A DNA stretch of 64,000 bases. Source: Szabonella sp046295215. Its GTDB lineage: Bacteria > Pseudomonadota > Alphaproteobacteria > Rhodobacterales > Rhodobacteraceae. This document shows, piece by piece, positions 26,152-35,519 of this stretch. Below the pieces are notes generated by a model. It did not search any database and was not told the origin of the DNA. It was given only the letters and a program-made list of their open reading frames with translations. Numbering within the stretch: the stretch's first letter is position 1; the number at the start of each line of letters is the position of its first letter. The stretch is taken from assembly GCA_046295215.1 (NCBI GenBank), contig JBKBNP010000011.1:17205-81204 (forward strand), given 5' to 3'. The translations under genes and the position numbers were made by a program.

Positions 26152-27165
26152 ATGACCGAACCGAAGGAAAATTCCCTCCCCATCGGCCTTGCCTCGCCGC
26201 AAGGCGCCGAGGGGCGCCCGGTGTCGGAACTGGTCGCACTGGTTCTGGCGCTGGTCTGGGTTGCGGCGGTGGTCGCTCAATTTGCGATGACCTCGGAAAG
26301 CGTGCTGAACGGTCCGCTTTCGATCCTGATGACTCTCCTCGTGGTGTTCCTGCCCTTGGCGCTGATCTGGGGGATCGTGTCCACCGCCCGAACGATCCGC
26401 GCGTTGCGCGAAGAGGCGGCGCGGTTGCAGGTCGCGGTGGATGCGATGCGCCATGCCTATGTGATGGGCCAGCAGACCGGCACTGCCAAGCCCTCGGTCG
26501 AACGCAAGATCGAGGAAATCGCGGCGGCGCAGAAAAAGACCGAGAGCCAGCTTGCCATGTTCACCTCGCGTCGCGACACGTCGCTGACGGTGCCTTCGGC
26601 GGATCGCAAGGCGGCACTCTCGGTGCCGACTCCCGCGCCCGCGGATGAACAGCCCGCACTGGCGCTTGGCACGCCCGCCGAACATCTGCGCGCGCCGCTT
26701 TCGGTCGCGGATTTCGTGCGCGCGCTGCATTTCCCCGAAAGCCCCGATGACAAGGCCGGGTTCCGCGCGCTGCGTCTCGCGCTGGAGGATCGCAAGACCT
26801 CGCGCCTGATCCGGGCCGCGCAGGATGTGCTGACCCTGCTGAGCCAGGAGGGCATCTATATGGATGACCTCAAGCCTGAACGCTGCCGCCCCGAAGTCTG
26901 GCGCCGTTTCGCCGCCGGGGAGCGGGGGCGGGCGATTGCGGGGCTGGGCGGCATCCGTGACCGGTCCAGTCTGGCGCTGACGGCGGCGCGGATGCGCGAG
27001 GATCCGGTGTTCCGGGACGCGGCACATCATTTCCTGCGGAGTTTCGACAAGACCTTTGCCGAGTTCGAGGCGAATGCCTCGGATGCCGAACTGGCCGATC
27101 TGACCGAAACGCGCACGGCAAGGGCCTTCATGCTCTTTGGCCGGGTGACGGGCATTTTCGACTGA
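26152..27165 (+). CDS. Hypothetical two-TM protein
   Basis: Unrecognised protein of 337 residues. Two membrane segments lie at about 25-46 and 54-79, followed by a helical, coiled-coil-prone region (81-140), a low-complexity linker rich in Pro and Ala (145-180), and a C-terminal globular domain (185-337) with LSVADFVRALHFPES. The C-terminal part is cytoplasmic if both segments cross the membrane. It lies 39 bases after greA and may be cotranscribed. Confidence 0.75.
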   Translation: MTEPKENSLPIGLASPQGAEGRPVSELVALVLALVWVAAVVAQFAMTSESVLNGPLSILMTLLVVFLPLALIWGIVSTARTIRALREEAARLQVAVDAMRHAYVMGQQTGTAKPSVERKIEEIAAAQKKTESQLAMFTSRRDTSLTVPSADRKAALSVPTPAPADEQPALALGTPAEHLRAPLSVADFVRALHFPESPDDKAGFRALRLALEDRKTSRLIRAAQDVLTLLSQEGIYMDDLKPERCRPEVWRRFAAGERGRAIAGLGGIRDRSSLALTAARMREDPVFRDAAHHFLRSFDKTFAEFEANASDAELADLTETRTARAFMLFGRVTGIFD

Positions 27166-27234
27166 CCGGCCCGGCCGTCCGGTCCTCAGGCGCTTGCGGG
27201 CTTTCATCCTTCTGACCGTGAATGATGAAGCCCG

Positions 27235-27846
27235 TCATGGCTGAGGAATAGCCCCCTGTGCCTGAAGCGGCCGCACCATCGCATGACTGCCCCGGAACCC
27301 GAAGACATGTCCGATCAGTCCGATCCGGTCATGGCGCAGCACGACGAACCCCATCCGCTCATAGAGCGCCTTCGCCCGCCAGTTGCTGTCGATCACATCG
27401 AGCCGGATCGACTGATAGCCACGCGCCCGGCCTGCCTCGAACACCGCTTCCATCAGCGCGGTGCCAATGCCCTGGCCGCGCGCCTCCCGCGTGACGCAGA
27501 TGCCGTCCAGCAGGAACCGCTGGTTTTCGACCTCGCGTTGAAGGTGGCGCAGCAGGGCCGCGCGCCAAGTGCCGCCGACAATCCCGTAAACCGCCCTCAG
27601 ATCGGCGCCGTTGCCGCCCGCAAAGGAACCTTCGGGGGATTTGAAGCCCGCAATTCCGACGATCCGTCCGTGGTCATCGATTGCATGAAGGCTGTGATCG
27701 GGGCGGATCGTGCGCGCCAGAAACGCCAGCGCGCGCGGCTCGGGGCCAAGCACCCGGCCCAGTTTGCCACCGAAGGCCTCCCAGTAAAGTCGTGCCGCCT
27801 CGGGGATCATGGCCTCCGGCAGGCCGTGTCGGATGGTGACGTCCAC
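27235..27846 (-). CDS. GNAT family N-acetyltransferase
   Basis: Acetyl-CoA-dependent N-acetyltransferase of 203 residues. The acetyl-CoA site is ICVTREARGQGIGTALM, and the C-terminal helix and strand pattern RLDVIDSNWRAKALYERMGF is typical of GNAT proteins. Substrate is unknown. The GTG at 27846 sits five bases after the lipoprotein stop and is preferred to an upstream extension that runs through that gene. Confidence 0.88.
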   Translation of the reverse strand: MDVTIRHGLPEAMIPEAARLYWEAFGGKLGRVLGPEPRALAFLARTIRPDHSLHAIDDHGRIVGIAGFKSPEGSFAGGNGADLRAVYGIVGGTWRAALLRHLQREVENQRFLLDGICVTREARGQGIGTALMEAVFEAGRARGYQSIRLDVIDSNWRAKALYERMGFVVLRHDRIGLIGHVFGFRGSHAMVRPLQAQGAIPQP

Positions 27847-27851
27847 GCGCG

Positions 27852-28466
27852 CTATTGCAGGCGCGGATCGCCCGCCTGCACCAGAAGGACACCGTGATTG
27901 TCGTCGGTGTCGTCGTCGGTGAACACCTTGGTGCGCACGCCCGGTATCCTGCCGAATGCGGTCATCAGGCGGTCGGGGAACCAGGTGGAGGACAGATGTT
28001 CGAAGCCGGGCAGGCCGCGCAGGATCGACGAGGTTGCGATGGTGCATTGCGCCTTGGGCACGGCCCCATAGGCCATGACCCGTTGCAGTGCGAGTTCCGC
28101 CACGGCGGGGGAAACCTCGATCACCTGTTCCACCACATCGAATGTTTCGCGGGCGTGGTAGTCGATGTAGAAATTCACCATGCGCGGGGTCATGCCGAAA
28201 TGCACGTCATTGCGTTCGGGCAGGTTGGGGTGATGCCAGGTGCCCGCCGGATCGAACATCACGCGCTGCGAGCCGTTGATCATCAGCGCGGAATGGGCGC
28301 CGCTGCGGTCACGGGTGGCAAGCACGGTGTAAAGCGTGATCGTCGTCGGGCCGGGATGCACATAGCGTGCGGCCTGCACCTGTTCCTCGGGAGCCCATTT
28401 CGGTTCCGCAGCCCCGCAGGCACCGAGGATCAGAAGTGCCGCAAGGCACAGAAACATACGACGCAT
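27852..28466 (-). CDS. Hypothetical lipoprotein
   Basis: A 204-residue protein with a clear lipoprotein signal: MRRMFLCLAALLILGAC, with the lipidated Cys at 17. The mature part has segments such as TLYTVLATRDRSGAHSALM and MVNFYIDYHARETF, which suggest a folded domain, possibly of a protease or transglutaminase-like type, though I cannot confirm a family. It is upstream of the GNAT gene in the same orientation. Confidence 0.8.
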   Translation of the reverse strand: MRRMFLCLAALLILGACGAAEPKWAPEEQVQAARYVHPGPTTITLYTVLATRDRSGAHSALMINGSQRVMFDPAGTWHHPNLPERNDVHFGMTPRMVNFYIDYHARETFDVVEQVIEVSPAVAELALQRVMAYGAVPKAQCTIATSSILRGLPGFEHLSSTWFPDRLMTAFGRIPGVRTKVFTDDDTDDNHGVLLVQAGDPRLQ

Positions 28467-28508
28467 CGGGCATCCTTCGGAATTGCCGGCGGGCACTGTG
28501 AAAGCGGA

Positions 28509-28661
28509 TCAGGCGTTGACGAGCGCCATGAAGATCAGGATGCCGATGGAAATGCCCGCACCCCAGGTCGTCATGCGGATGAAACCCGCAAAGGTTTTTT
28601 CCTGCACATTCACATCCATGCTGCCATGCTTGTGATCGCTGTCGTGCTTGTGGTCGGCCAT
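28509..28661 (-). CDS. aa3-type cytochrome c oxidase subunit IV
   Basis: Fifty-residue membrane protein matching the small fourth subunit of the aa3 cytochrome c oxidase of Rhodobacter and Paracoccus. A His- and Asp-rich N terminus (MADHKHDSDHKHGSMDVNVQ) is followed by FAGFIRMTTWGAGISIGI and one membrane helix. The main oxidase genes are not in the window, as is usual for this gene. Too short for many gene finders. Confidence 0.9.
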   Translation of the reverse strand: MADHKHDSDHKHGSMDVNVQEKTFAGFIRMTTWGAGISIGILIFMALVNA

Positions 28662-28746
28662 GTTCTGCATCCCTTTTTGCGGTCGCTTTCCTGCCCTTTA
28701 GCCGATTCACTCCGGCCTGTCACGCAGCTTGGCGCGGCGCGCGACA

Positions 28747-29289
28747 TCACGCCCCGGCAGCCTGATCCGGCTTTCCGGTAGCGGCCTGCTTGCCGCTGCG
28801 CCTGCGCCGCGACGGGGTCTTGCGGCCCCCTTCTTCCAGATCCCGCACAAGGCGGAACCCGATTCGCCGGGCGGGTTCCGCTTCGTCCGCGTTCTTGGGG
28901 GTCGCGATCAGCGCGACGTTGAGCTGTGTCACATGCTGGATGATCTGCATCCGCCGTCCTTCATCGTCGCGCCCGTAAAAGGTGACGATGTCGGGGTCGA
29001 AATAGCCGATCCCCTCGATCCGCAGGACGCCTGCCTCGCCGCCCGCATAGCCCATGGCGATTTCCTGATCGCGGTCGAGTTGTTCCTCGAAATTCCGCAG
29101 GTAGAGGACGAGGCGTTCATAGGCCCATTCGGCAGGGCTTTTCTGGCTGAGCGGCCGGTTGGCGATGGCCTCCGGCAGAGGCTGCTCCTCGACCGTTTCG
29201 GGGGCGTCCGGATCGGAATGGACGACATGGGCCGTCGGCAATGCCGTCCGTTCATGCGCCTCGGCAATCGTTGCGATCTCGTCACTCAT
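28747..29289 (-). CDS. DUF6173 family protein
   Basis: A 180-residue soluble protein. The core around 45-140 contains SPAEWAYERLVLYLRNFEEQ, GEAGVLRIEGIGYFDPDIV and TFYGRDDEGRRMQIIQHV, which match my recollection of DUF6173. The C terminus is basic and low-complexity (SRRRRSGKQ). Function unknown. It overlaps the end of the MBL-fold gene by 8 bases. Confidence 0.7.
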   Translation of the reverse strand: MSDEIATIAEAHERTALPTAHVVHSDPDAPETVEEQPLPEAIANRPLSQKSPAEWAYERLVLYLRNFEEQLDRDQEIAMGYAGGEAGVLRIEGIGYFDPDIVTFYGRDDEGRRMQIIQHVTQLNVALIATPKNADEAEPARRIGFRLVRDLEEGGRKTPSRRRRSGKQAATGKPDQAAGA

Positions 29290-30325
29290 ATCGCTGCCAC
29301 CTCCACGCACCATCCGTTCCCATGGTCCGGGTGATGCGTCCCTGATGCAAGAGGTGATTGAGATGGGCCACCGCCTCCACCAGTGCGAGCCCATAGGCGT
29401 CGCCCTCGATCTGGCGGCCGAAAACAGGCAGAAAACACTCGGTCGCGCTCTGCTGTTCGGTCAGGTGGTCCAGCAGGCGGGCCAGTGCGCCCTCGTGATT
29501 CTCGATCATCTGGCGCAGGCGCAGGGGCAGGCCGGTGAAGGGCAGCTTGTGACCGGGCAGAACGAGGTGATCGGGCCGCGCATGGGGCAGGAAGCTGCGG
29601 CAGCTTGTCAGCCAGTCAGCCAGCGGGTCGGCCAAGGGCTCGGTCGCGTAGACGCCGATATTGGCCGAGATCGAGGGCAAAAGCTGGTCTGCCCCAAGGA
29701 TCAGCGGGCCGTCCACCTGCCAGAGCGTCGCCTGCTCCGGCGCATGGCCGCCGCCCGTTCGCACCAGCCAGTCGCGCCCGCCGAGGCGCAACTGCTGGCC
29801 ATCCCTGATGCGCGTGAACCCGACAGGCAAGGGGGCCACCACATCGGCAAAGTTGAAGGGGCGTTCGGTCCGGCGCCTTTCCAGCAGGTCCGGCGGCATG
29901 CCCGCCCCCTGCCAGAAGGCCAGTTGTTCGGCCACCGGGCGGTCCTGTGCATCGAGCGTGAGCATCCTGGCATAGAGCCAGGCGGTGCGGGTGGTCAGAA
30001 GTTCCGCGCCGCGCGACTGGAACCAGCCCGCAAGGCCGATATGGTCGGGGTGGTGATGGGTGACAAGCAGGCGGGCAACCGGCTTTCCCGCCAATGGCCC
30101 CGTCAGCAACGCTTCCCAGATCGCGCGCGACTTGCGGCTGTCAAAGCCGGTATCGACCACGGTCCAGCCATCGGCATCGTCCAGCGCGAAAATATTGACG
30201 TGATCCAGCGCCATCGGCAGCGGCAAGCGCATCCACAACACGCCTTCGGCGATCTCGATGGCCTTTCCGGGTTCGGGCGGGGTTTCGAACGGGTATCTTA
30301 TCCCGCCCACAGGATCGTGTTTCAC
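29282..30325 (-). CDS. MBL-fold metallo-hydrolase
   Basis: Metallo-beta-lactamase-fold hydrolase of 347 residues. The zinc motif is LVTHHHPDHIGLAGW, and further ligands are likely in TGGGHAPEQ and the DQLLP region. The C-terminal helices resemble the glyoxalase II-like group with an extra winged-helix part. It starts with GTG overlapping the stop of the acyl-CoA dehydrogenase (GTGA). Substrate unknown; a CoA-thioester or lactone is possible given its neighbour. Confidence 0.85.
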   Translation of the reverse strand: MKHDPVGGIRYPFETPPEPGKAIEIAEGVLWMRLPLPMALDHVNIFALDDADGWTVVDTGFDSRKSRAIWEALLTGPLAGKPVARLLVTHHHPDHIGLAGWFQSRGAELLTTRTAWLYARMLTLDAQDRPVAEQLAFWQGAGMPPDLLERRRTERPFNFADVVAPLPVGFTRIRDGQQLRLGGRDWLVRTGGGHAPEQATLWQVDGPLILGADQLLPSISANIGVYATEPLADPLADWLTSCRSFLPHARPDHLVLPGHKLPFTGLPLRLRQMIENHEGALARLLDHLTEQQSATECFLPVFGRQIEGDAYGLALVEAVAHLNHLLHQGRITRTMGTDGAWRWQRYE

Positions 30326-32034
30326 GCCGCCAGATCCCCGTCGCTGAGCGCGTAAAGCCCCGATGCCCCTTCGCGCATCTGCTGAAGCAGCCCGGAATGG
30401 GCGGGGAGCAACCGCTTGACCGCGATCCGGGCCAGCCGGGTGCGGGGGCCATCTTCGCCCTCGGCCATGGCGGCCTTCAGGTGGTAATGGGCGCCAAGCA
30501 CCAGCGCGAAGGCCCGCAAGTAGGGCACGGCCCCGGCAAAACGGTCGTTCATCTCCTGCGTGACCAGCCACTCGGTTGCCTCGCGCAGCGATTCGGCGGC
30601 GTTCCAGACAGCGGTGGCCATGTTGGGATATTGCGCGCGCACGGAATGGGCGTTCTGCTCCACCTCCTCGATCAGGCGAAAGGCGGCCTCGCCGCCATCC
30701 ATCATCTTGCGGCCCACCAGATCCATTGCCTGAATCCCGTTGGTGCCCTCATAGATTGCCGTCACCCGCACATCGCGCAGATATTGCGCGGCGCCGGTTT
30801 CCTCGATGAAGCCCATGCCGCCATGGACCTGCACGCCGAGGCTCGCCACCTCGATGCCGGTATCGGTGCCGAAGGCCTTGGCGATGGGGGTCAGCAGGGC
30901 CGCGCGGGCCTTCCAGTCGGCGGATCCGGTTGCGGTGCCCATGTCGATGGCCACGGCACAGGCCAGCGCGATGGCGCGTGCGGCAACGGTCTGCGCCTTC
31001 ATTTCCGCCAGCATCCGGCGCACATCGGCATGGGCGAGGATCGTTTCCGCTCCCGGCACCGGGGTCTTGCCCTGCTTGCGCTCCATCGCATAGGCCAGCG
31101 CGTGCTGATAGGCGCCTTCGGCCACGGAAATGCCCTGCACCCCGACCCCGAGGCGGGCATTGTTCATCATGGTGAACATCGCGGCCATGCCCTTGTGCGG
31201 CTCGCCCACCAGCCAGCCGGTTGCGCCATCATATTGCATGACGGCGGTGGGGGATCCGTGCAGCCCCATCTTGTGTTCGAGGCTGACGACCGACAGGCTG
31301 TTGCGTTTGCCGGGGGTGCCATCTGCATCGGGGATGAACTTCGGCACCATGAAGAGGCTGATGCCCTTGGTGCCGGGCGCGCCATCGGGCAGGCGGGCCA
31401 GCACCAGATGGCAGACGTTGCCGGAAAAATCATTGTCTCCCCATGAGATATAGATTTTCTGGCCCGAGATCGCATAGGTTCCGTCGCCCTTCGGCTCGGC
31501 CTTGCTGCGCAGCGCCCCCACGTCTGACCCGGCCTGCGGTTCGGTCAGGTTCATCGTGCCGCACCATTCGCCCGACACGAGCTTCGGGATATAGAGCGCC
31601 TTCAACTCCTCGCTCGCGTGATGTTCCAGCGCCTCGATCTGGCCCTGGGTCATCAGCGGGTTGAGCTGCAGCGAAAGGCAGGCCGACCCCATCATTTCAT
31701 TGACGGCGGTGGTCACGGCCATCGGCAGGCCCATGCCGCCGAACTCCGGATCGGCGGCGATGGACACCCAGCCGCCTTCGACGATCGCGCGGTAGCCCTC
31801 GGCAAATCCGGGGGAGGTGCGCACCACGCCGTTTTCCAGCCGGGCAGGATGCATGTCGCCCGCCCGTTGCAGCGGCGACAGCACCGTTTCACAGAGCTTC
31901 CCGGCCTCGGCCAGAACCGCCTCCACCGTGTCGGACGTGGCCTCGGCAAAGCGGTCGGTCGCGGCAACCTGATCGAAGCCCACGACATGATCGAGCAGAT
32001 AGCGGAAATCGGCCAGCGGGGCACGATAGGGCAT
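30322..32034 (-). CDS. Acyl-CoA dehydrogenase
   Basis: Flavoprotein that introduces a double bond into acyl-CoA and donates electrons to ETF. It has 570 residues, the long form with an extra C-terminal domain. Conserved parts are MNLTEPQAGSDVGALRS (FAD/substrate site), YEGTNGIQAMDLVGRK and the C-terminal helical domain. Start at ATG 32034 follows a GGAGA motif; an upstream in-frame ATG is less likely. Chain-length specificity cannot be read. Confidence 0.93.
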   Translation of the reverse strand: MPYRAPLADFRYLLDHVVGFDQVAATDRFAEATSDTVEAVLAEAGKLCETVLSPLQRAGDMHPARLENGVVRTSPGFAEGYRAIVEGGWVSIAADPEFGGMGLPMAVTTAVNEMMGSACLSLQLNPLMTQGQIEALEHHASEELKALYIPKLVSGEWCGTMNLTEPQAGSDVGALRSKAEPKGDGTYAISGQKIYISWGDNDFSGNVCHLVLARLPDGAPGTKGISLFMVPKFIPDADGTPGKRNSLSVVSLEHKMGLHGSPTAVMQYDGATGWLVGEPHKGMAAMFTMMNNARLGVGVQGISVAEGAYQHALAYAMERKQGKTPVPGAETILAHADVRRMLAEMKAQTVAARAIALACAVAIDMGTATGSADWKARAALLTPIAKAFGTDTGIEVASLGVQVHGGMGFIEETGAAQYLRDVRVTAIYEGTNGIQAMDLVGRKMMDGGEAAFRLIEEVEQNAHSVRAQYPNMATAVWNAAESLREATEWLVTQEMNDRFAGAVPYLRAFALVLGAHYHLKAAMAEGEDGPRTRLARIAVKRLLPAHSGLLQQMREGASGLYALSDGDLAA

Positions 32035-32153
32035 GGGTGGTCTCCTCTCCCGGTCGGACGCGCTTGGCAATCGCGTCGCGCGGCCTTAATAGTCTGATGG
32101 TCCCAAGATTAACCCAAGGGCATCCCCCTTCAAGGCCAACGCTGCGTCACGCC

Positions 32154-33098
32154 ATGACCGAAACCCTGCACCTTTTCCCTGATGCAGAAGGGCTGGCCCG
32201 TGCTGCCGACCTGCTGCGGGCCGGGGGCCTTGTCGCCTTCCCGACCGAGACGGTCTATGGCCTTGGCGGCGATGCCCGCGACGACCGGGCCGTGGCGCTG
32301 ATTTTCGAGGCGAAGGGACGCCCTCGGTTCAACCCGCTGATCGTGCATCTGCCCGATCTTGAGGCGGTGGAGCGCGTGGCGGTTCTGGACGACCGCGCCC
32401 GGGCGGTTGCGGCGGCCTTCTGGCCGGGGCCGCTGACGCTGGTCCTGCCCTTGCGGCCTGACGCGGGCATTTCCCCGCTGGTCACGGCAGGGCTGGAAAC
32501 GGTTGCGGTGCGGGTTCCGGCGCATCCTGTCGCGCAGGGGCTGCTCCGGGCGTTCGGCGGGCCATTGGCGGCGCCCTCCGCCAATCCCTCGGGCCGGGTC
32601 TCGCCGACCCGGGCGGCCCATGTGATCGAGGGGCTGGCAGGCCGGATTGCCGCTGTGGTCGATGGCGGGGCCTGTGCGGTCGGCGTGGAAAGCACGATCC
32701 TCGGGCTTGCCGGGGAACCCGTCTTGCTGCGACCGGGCGGCGTGCCGCTGGAGGCGCTGGAGGCGATGCTCGGTCCGGTCGCGACCGGAGGTGATGCCGC
32801 GAAACCGACCGCGCCGGGGCAGTTGCAGTCGCATTACGCGCCAGAGGCCGCCGTGCGGCTGGGGGTGACTGCGGCGGCACCGGGGATGTTGCTGGTGGGA
32901 TTCGGGCCGGTGGCAGGGCAATTGAACCTCTCGCCCGGTGGTGATCTGGTGGAGGCGGCGGCGGCGCTGTTCCACCTTCTGCGCGATGCGGACAGGTTGG
33001 CTGATGGTCGCATCATCGGTTTTGCGCCCATCCCCGAAACCGGGCTTGGCCGCGCGATCAACGACCGGCTGCGCCGGGCGGCTGCGCCCCGCGGCTGA
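32154..33098 (+). CDS. L-threonylcarbamoyladenylate synthase
   Basis: TsaC/Sua5-type enzyme that activates threonine and bicarbonate for the t6A37 modification of tRNA. It has 314 residues, so it is the long Sua5 form with a C-terminal domain. Typical segments are VAFPTETVYGLGGDAR, KGRPRFNPLIVH, and SANPSGRVSPT. The C-terminal domain begins around residue 215 with GQLQSHYAPEA. Confidence 0.94.
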   Translation: MTETLHLFPDAEGLARAADLLRAGGLVAFPTETVYGLGGDARDDRAVALIFEAKGRPRFNPLIVHLPDLEAVERVAVLDDRARAVAAAFWPGPLTLVLPLRPDAGISPLVTAGLETVAVRVPAHPVAQGLLRAFGGPLAAPSANPSGRVSPTRAAHVIEGLAGRIAAVVDGGACAVGVESTILGLAGEPVLLRPGGVPLEALEAMLGPVATGGDAAKPTAPGQLQSHYAPEAAVRLGVTAAAPGMLLVGFGPVAGQLNLSPGGDLVEAAAALFHLLRDADRLADGRIIGFAPIPETGLGRAINDRLRRAAAPRG

Positions 33099-33173
33099 AG
33101 CCGCTCGTCGCTCCCTGTCGGACGCTCCTCACTTGCGACCGGCCAGCGTCGCCTGTCAGGGCTGCACAGAATG

Positions 33174-34178
33174 TCAGTCCCTGTGATCGACCCGCAGCAC
33201 GATCTTGCCGATATGTCCGGGGCTTTCGATCCGCCAATGGGCCGCGGGTGCCTCCATCAGCCCGTATTCGCTGTCGAGAACCGGGCGCAAGGCACCGCGT
33301 GCGATCATCGGCCAGACCTGCGCCTCCAATTGCGCGGCGAGTCGCGCCTTCGCAAGATCTGATTGCGGGCGGAGCGTGGACCCGGTGATCGTCAACCGGC
33401 GGGTCATCACCTCGGCGAAGTTCAACTCCACCTTCGATCCGGTCAGAAAGGCGATCTGCACCAGCCGCCCGTCATTCGCCAATGCCTTGATGTTGCGGGG
33501 CAGGTAGCTGCCTCCGACCATGTCGAGGATCACATCCGCACCGCCGACGCCGCGCATCTCGATCCCGAAATCAACTTCATGGTAATTGATGGCCCGTTCT
33601 GCCCCCAGCCGGAGGCAGACCTCGCATTTCTCCTGCGAGCCCGCCGTGGCAAAGACCCGGGCCCCAAGGGCGCGTGCAATCTGGATCGCGGTGGTGCCGA
33701 TCCCTGACGTGCCGCCATGGACGAGAAACCGCTCCCCCGCCCTCAGGCCCGCGCGCATCACCACATTGGTCCAGACAGTGAAACAGGTTTCGGGCAGGCA
33801 GGCGGCCTCCTTCAACGAAAGCCCCGGTGGTATGGGCAGGGCGTGATCGGCCTGGGTCACCGCATATTCGGCATAGCCGCCGCCCGGCAACAGCGCACAG
33901 ACCGCATCACCCTCCTTCCAGCGCGTCACCCCGGCACCGATGGCGGCGACATGGCCGGAACATTCCAGCCCCGGCAGCGGCGAGGCATTGGCGGGCGGGT
34001 TGTAGAGCCCCGCACGTTGCAGCGCATCGGGGCGGTTCACCCCGGCATAGGCCACACGGATCACGATCTGCCCATGACCGGGGACCGGCACCGGCACCGA
34101 AACCGGGCGCAGCACATCCGGCGCGCCGGGCTGTGCGATTTCCATGGCGAGCATGGCGTCAGGAAGCGGAGTTGTCAT
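33174..34178 (-). CDS. NAD(P)H quinone oxidoreductase
   Basis: Medium-chain reductase of the quinone oxidoreductase (QOR/PIG3) type, 334 residues. The start ETMLAMEI-like region (here DAMLAMEIAQPG), NRPDALQRAGLYNPP and the cofactor site VHGGTSGIGTTAIQIARALG are seen. No zinc-binding cysteine cluster is visible. It likely reduces quinones or enones with NADPH. It is downstream of the COQ9 gene in the same orientation. Confidence 0.9.
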   Translation of the reverse strand: MTTPLPDAMLAMEIAQPGAPDVLRPVSVPVPVPGHGQIVIRVAYAGVNRPDALQRAGLYNPPANASPLPGLECSGHVAAIGAGVTRWKEGDAVCALLPGGGYAEYAVTQADHALPIPPGLSLKEAACLPETCFTVWTNVVMRAGLRAGERFLVHGGTSGIGTTAIQIARALGARVFATAGSQEKCEVCLRLGAERAINYHEVDFGIEMRGVGGADVILDMVGGSYLPRNIKALANDGRLVQIAFLTGSKVELNFAEVMTRRLTITGSTLRPQSDLAKARLAAQLEAQVWPMIARGALRPVLDSEYGLMEAPAAHWRIESPGHIGKIVLRVDHRD

Positions 34179-34221
34179 CGAAAGAGCTGTCCTTGCGGTT
34201 TCGGGATCAGTCCGTGGAGGT

Positions 34222-34956
34222 TCAGCGCCAGCGTCCGGGCAGGCCCGCCCCGGGATCCGTTTTTCCTGCCCTGTGCGTTCCTGACATCGCGTCACCGGCT
34301 CTGTCGCAGGCCCGCCCGATGGGACCGGACCGCATCGCGCGGGCAATCGGGTTGTCGCGCAGGCCCGCCTTCACCTTCTCGATCCGCATGACATCTGCGA
34401 TGCGGCGGTCGAGAAATTCCCAGGTCGCGACCCGCCCGGGACTGTCGTCGCCCAGCCAGTAAAGCACGGTTGCCCCGTAGACGGCCGAGAGTGTGGCCCG
34501 TTTCGAATACCAGTTGAAATCGCGCGATGTGTCGCCAAGCGCCCGCCAGATCGCATCCGCCGTGCCCCAGATCGCCCGCGCGCCTTCGCCCGCATGGCGC
34601 GGCAGCGCAAACAGCGTCGTGCCCCGGCGCACCAGTTCGCGGTCCTCGACAATCTCGAGCCGGGTGCGGATGGCATGGGCGACCTTTTCGCTGTAGCGCA
34701 GGCCGGCAAGGTCGGCGCTGGCCAGCCGTTCGGCCATCTGCCTGTCGCCAGCCCGGTGAAACTCCAATGCAAGGTCCACCCCGCCCCGTGGAAACAGCGC
34801 GCGGGCAAGCCCCTCCGCCACGCCCGACTCGCGGATCGCCGCACGAAAGGTCGCTTCGGACCAGCCGTCGAATGGAACATGGAGCAGCGCCGCGTCGAGG
34901 ATCGCCGCACGCACGGCCTCCATGGCTTCAGGCTGGTCGGCTTCGGAATGCTGCAT
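34222..34956 (-). CDS. COQ9 family protein
   Basis: A 244-residue protein of the COQ9 family, which in eukaryotes and alphaproteobacteria is tied to ubiquinone synthesis as a lipid-binding helper of the COQ7 hydroxylase. The N-terminal TetR-like segment (FDGWSEATFRAAIRESGV) and the C-terminal RDFNWYSKRATLSAVYGAT and FLDRRIADVM are conserved. The ATG at 34956 follows a GAAGGAG motif. The extreme C terminus is basic and poorly conserved. Confidence 0.92.
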   Translation of the reverse strand: MQHSEADQPEAMEAVRAAILDAALLHVPFDGWSEATFRAAIRESGVAEGLARALFPRGGVDLALEFHRAGDRQMAERLASADLAGLRYSEKVAHAIRTRLEIVEDRELVRRGTTLFALPRHAGEGARAIWGTADAIWRALGDTSRDFNWYSKRATLSAVYGATVLYWLGDDSPGRVATWEFLDRRIADVMRIEKVKAGLRDNPIARAMRSGPIGRACDRAGDAMSGTHRAGKTDPGAGLPGRWR

Positions 34957-35073
34957 GGGTAATGCTCCTTCTTCCTTGCGTCGGTGCGGGTGGACAGGCC
35001 CCCCCCAGTTTGTTATAGGCCGCGAGCCTGCACAATCGTGCAAATTCTAACTTAGGAAGGTGGTGACAACCAC

Positions 35074-35280
35074 ATGCAGGTCAGCGTTCGTGACAATAAC
35101 GTCGAACAGGCCCTCCGCGCCCTGAAGAAAAAACTTCAGCGTGAAGGCGTGTTTCGCGAAATGAAGCTCAAGCAACATTTCGAAAAGCCCTCCGTCAAAA
35201 AGGCGCGGGAGCAAGCCGAAGCCATCCGCCGTGCGCGCAAACTCGCGCGCAAGAAGGCGCAACGCGAAGGCGCGCTCTGA
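35074..35280 (+). CDS. rpsU: 30S ribosomal protein S21
   Basis: Small ribosomal subunit protein, 68 residues. The N terminus MQVSVRDNNVEQALRALKKK and the basic C terminus (RRARKLARKKAQREGAL) are typical. A good AGGAAGGTGG site precedes the ATG. A terminator follows at 35335. Confidence 0.97.
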   Translation: MQVSVRDNNVEQALRALKKKLQREGVFREMKLKQHFEKPSVKKAREQAEAIRRARKLARKKAQREGAL

Positions 35281-35334
35281 GGTCGGTGAGACGCATCAAG
35301 CGATGCTGGGACGGGCGACCGTCCTGACGATCAA

Positions 35335-35367
35335 CCCCCGATGCCGCAGGGCGCCGGGGGTTTTTCT
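35335..35367 (+). terminator. Intrinsic terminator after rpsU
   Basis: CCCCCG pairs with CGGGGG over a GC-rich loop, directly followed by five T (GGGGGTTTTTCTG). It lies 55 bases after the rpsU stop. Confidence 0.8.
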
Positions 35368-35452
35368 GTTTATGCCCCCTCGCAGAGTGCCGGGGCAAGG
35401 GCCTCTGATCGGAGGCTCGGGGCAACGGTGAGCAGAGCCGCTGCTGCTTTTT

Positions 35453-35519
35453 CTGTCTTGAAATATCCTCGGGGGGTGAGGACCGGCTTGCCGGGCCGAG
35501 GGGGGCAGACAGCCCCCCT
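35453..35519 (+). repeat. REP-like palindromic element, copy 5
   Basis: Starts TGTCTTGAAATATCCTCGGG, contains the inverted pair CCGGC/GCCGG and ends GGGGGGCAGACAGCCCCCC. It shares both end modules with the copy at 52857 (minus strand). Confidence 0.72.
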
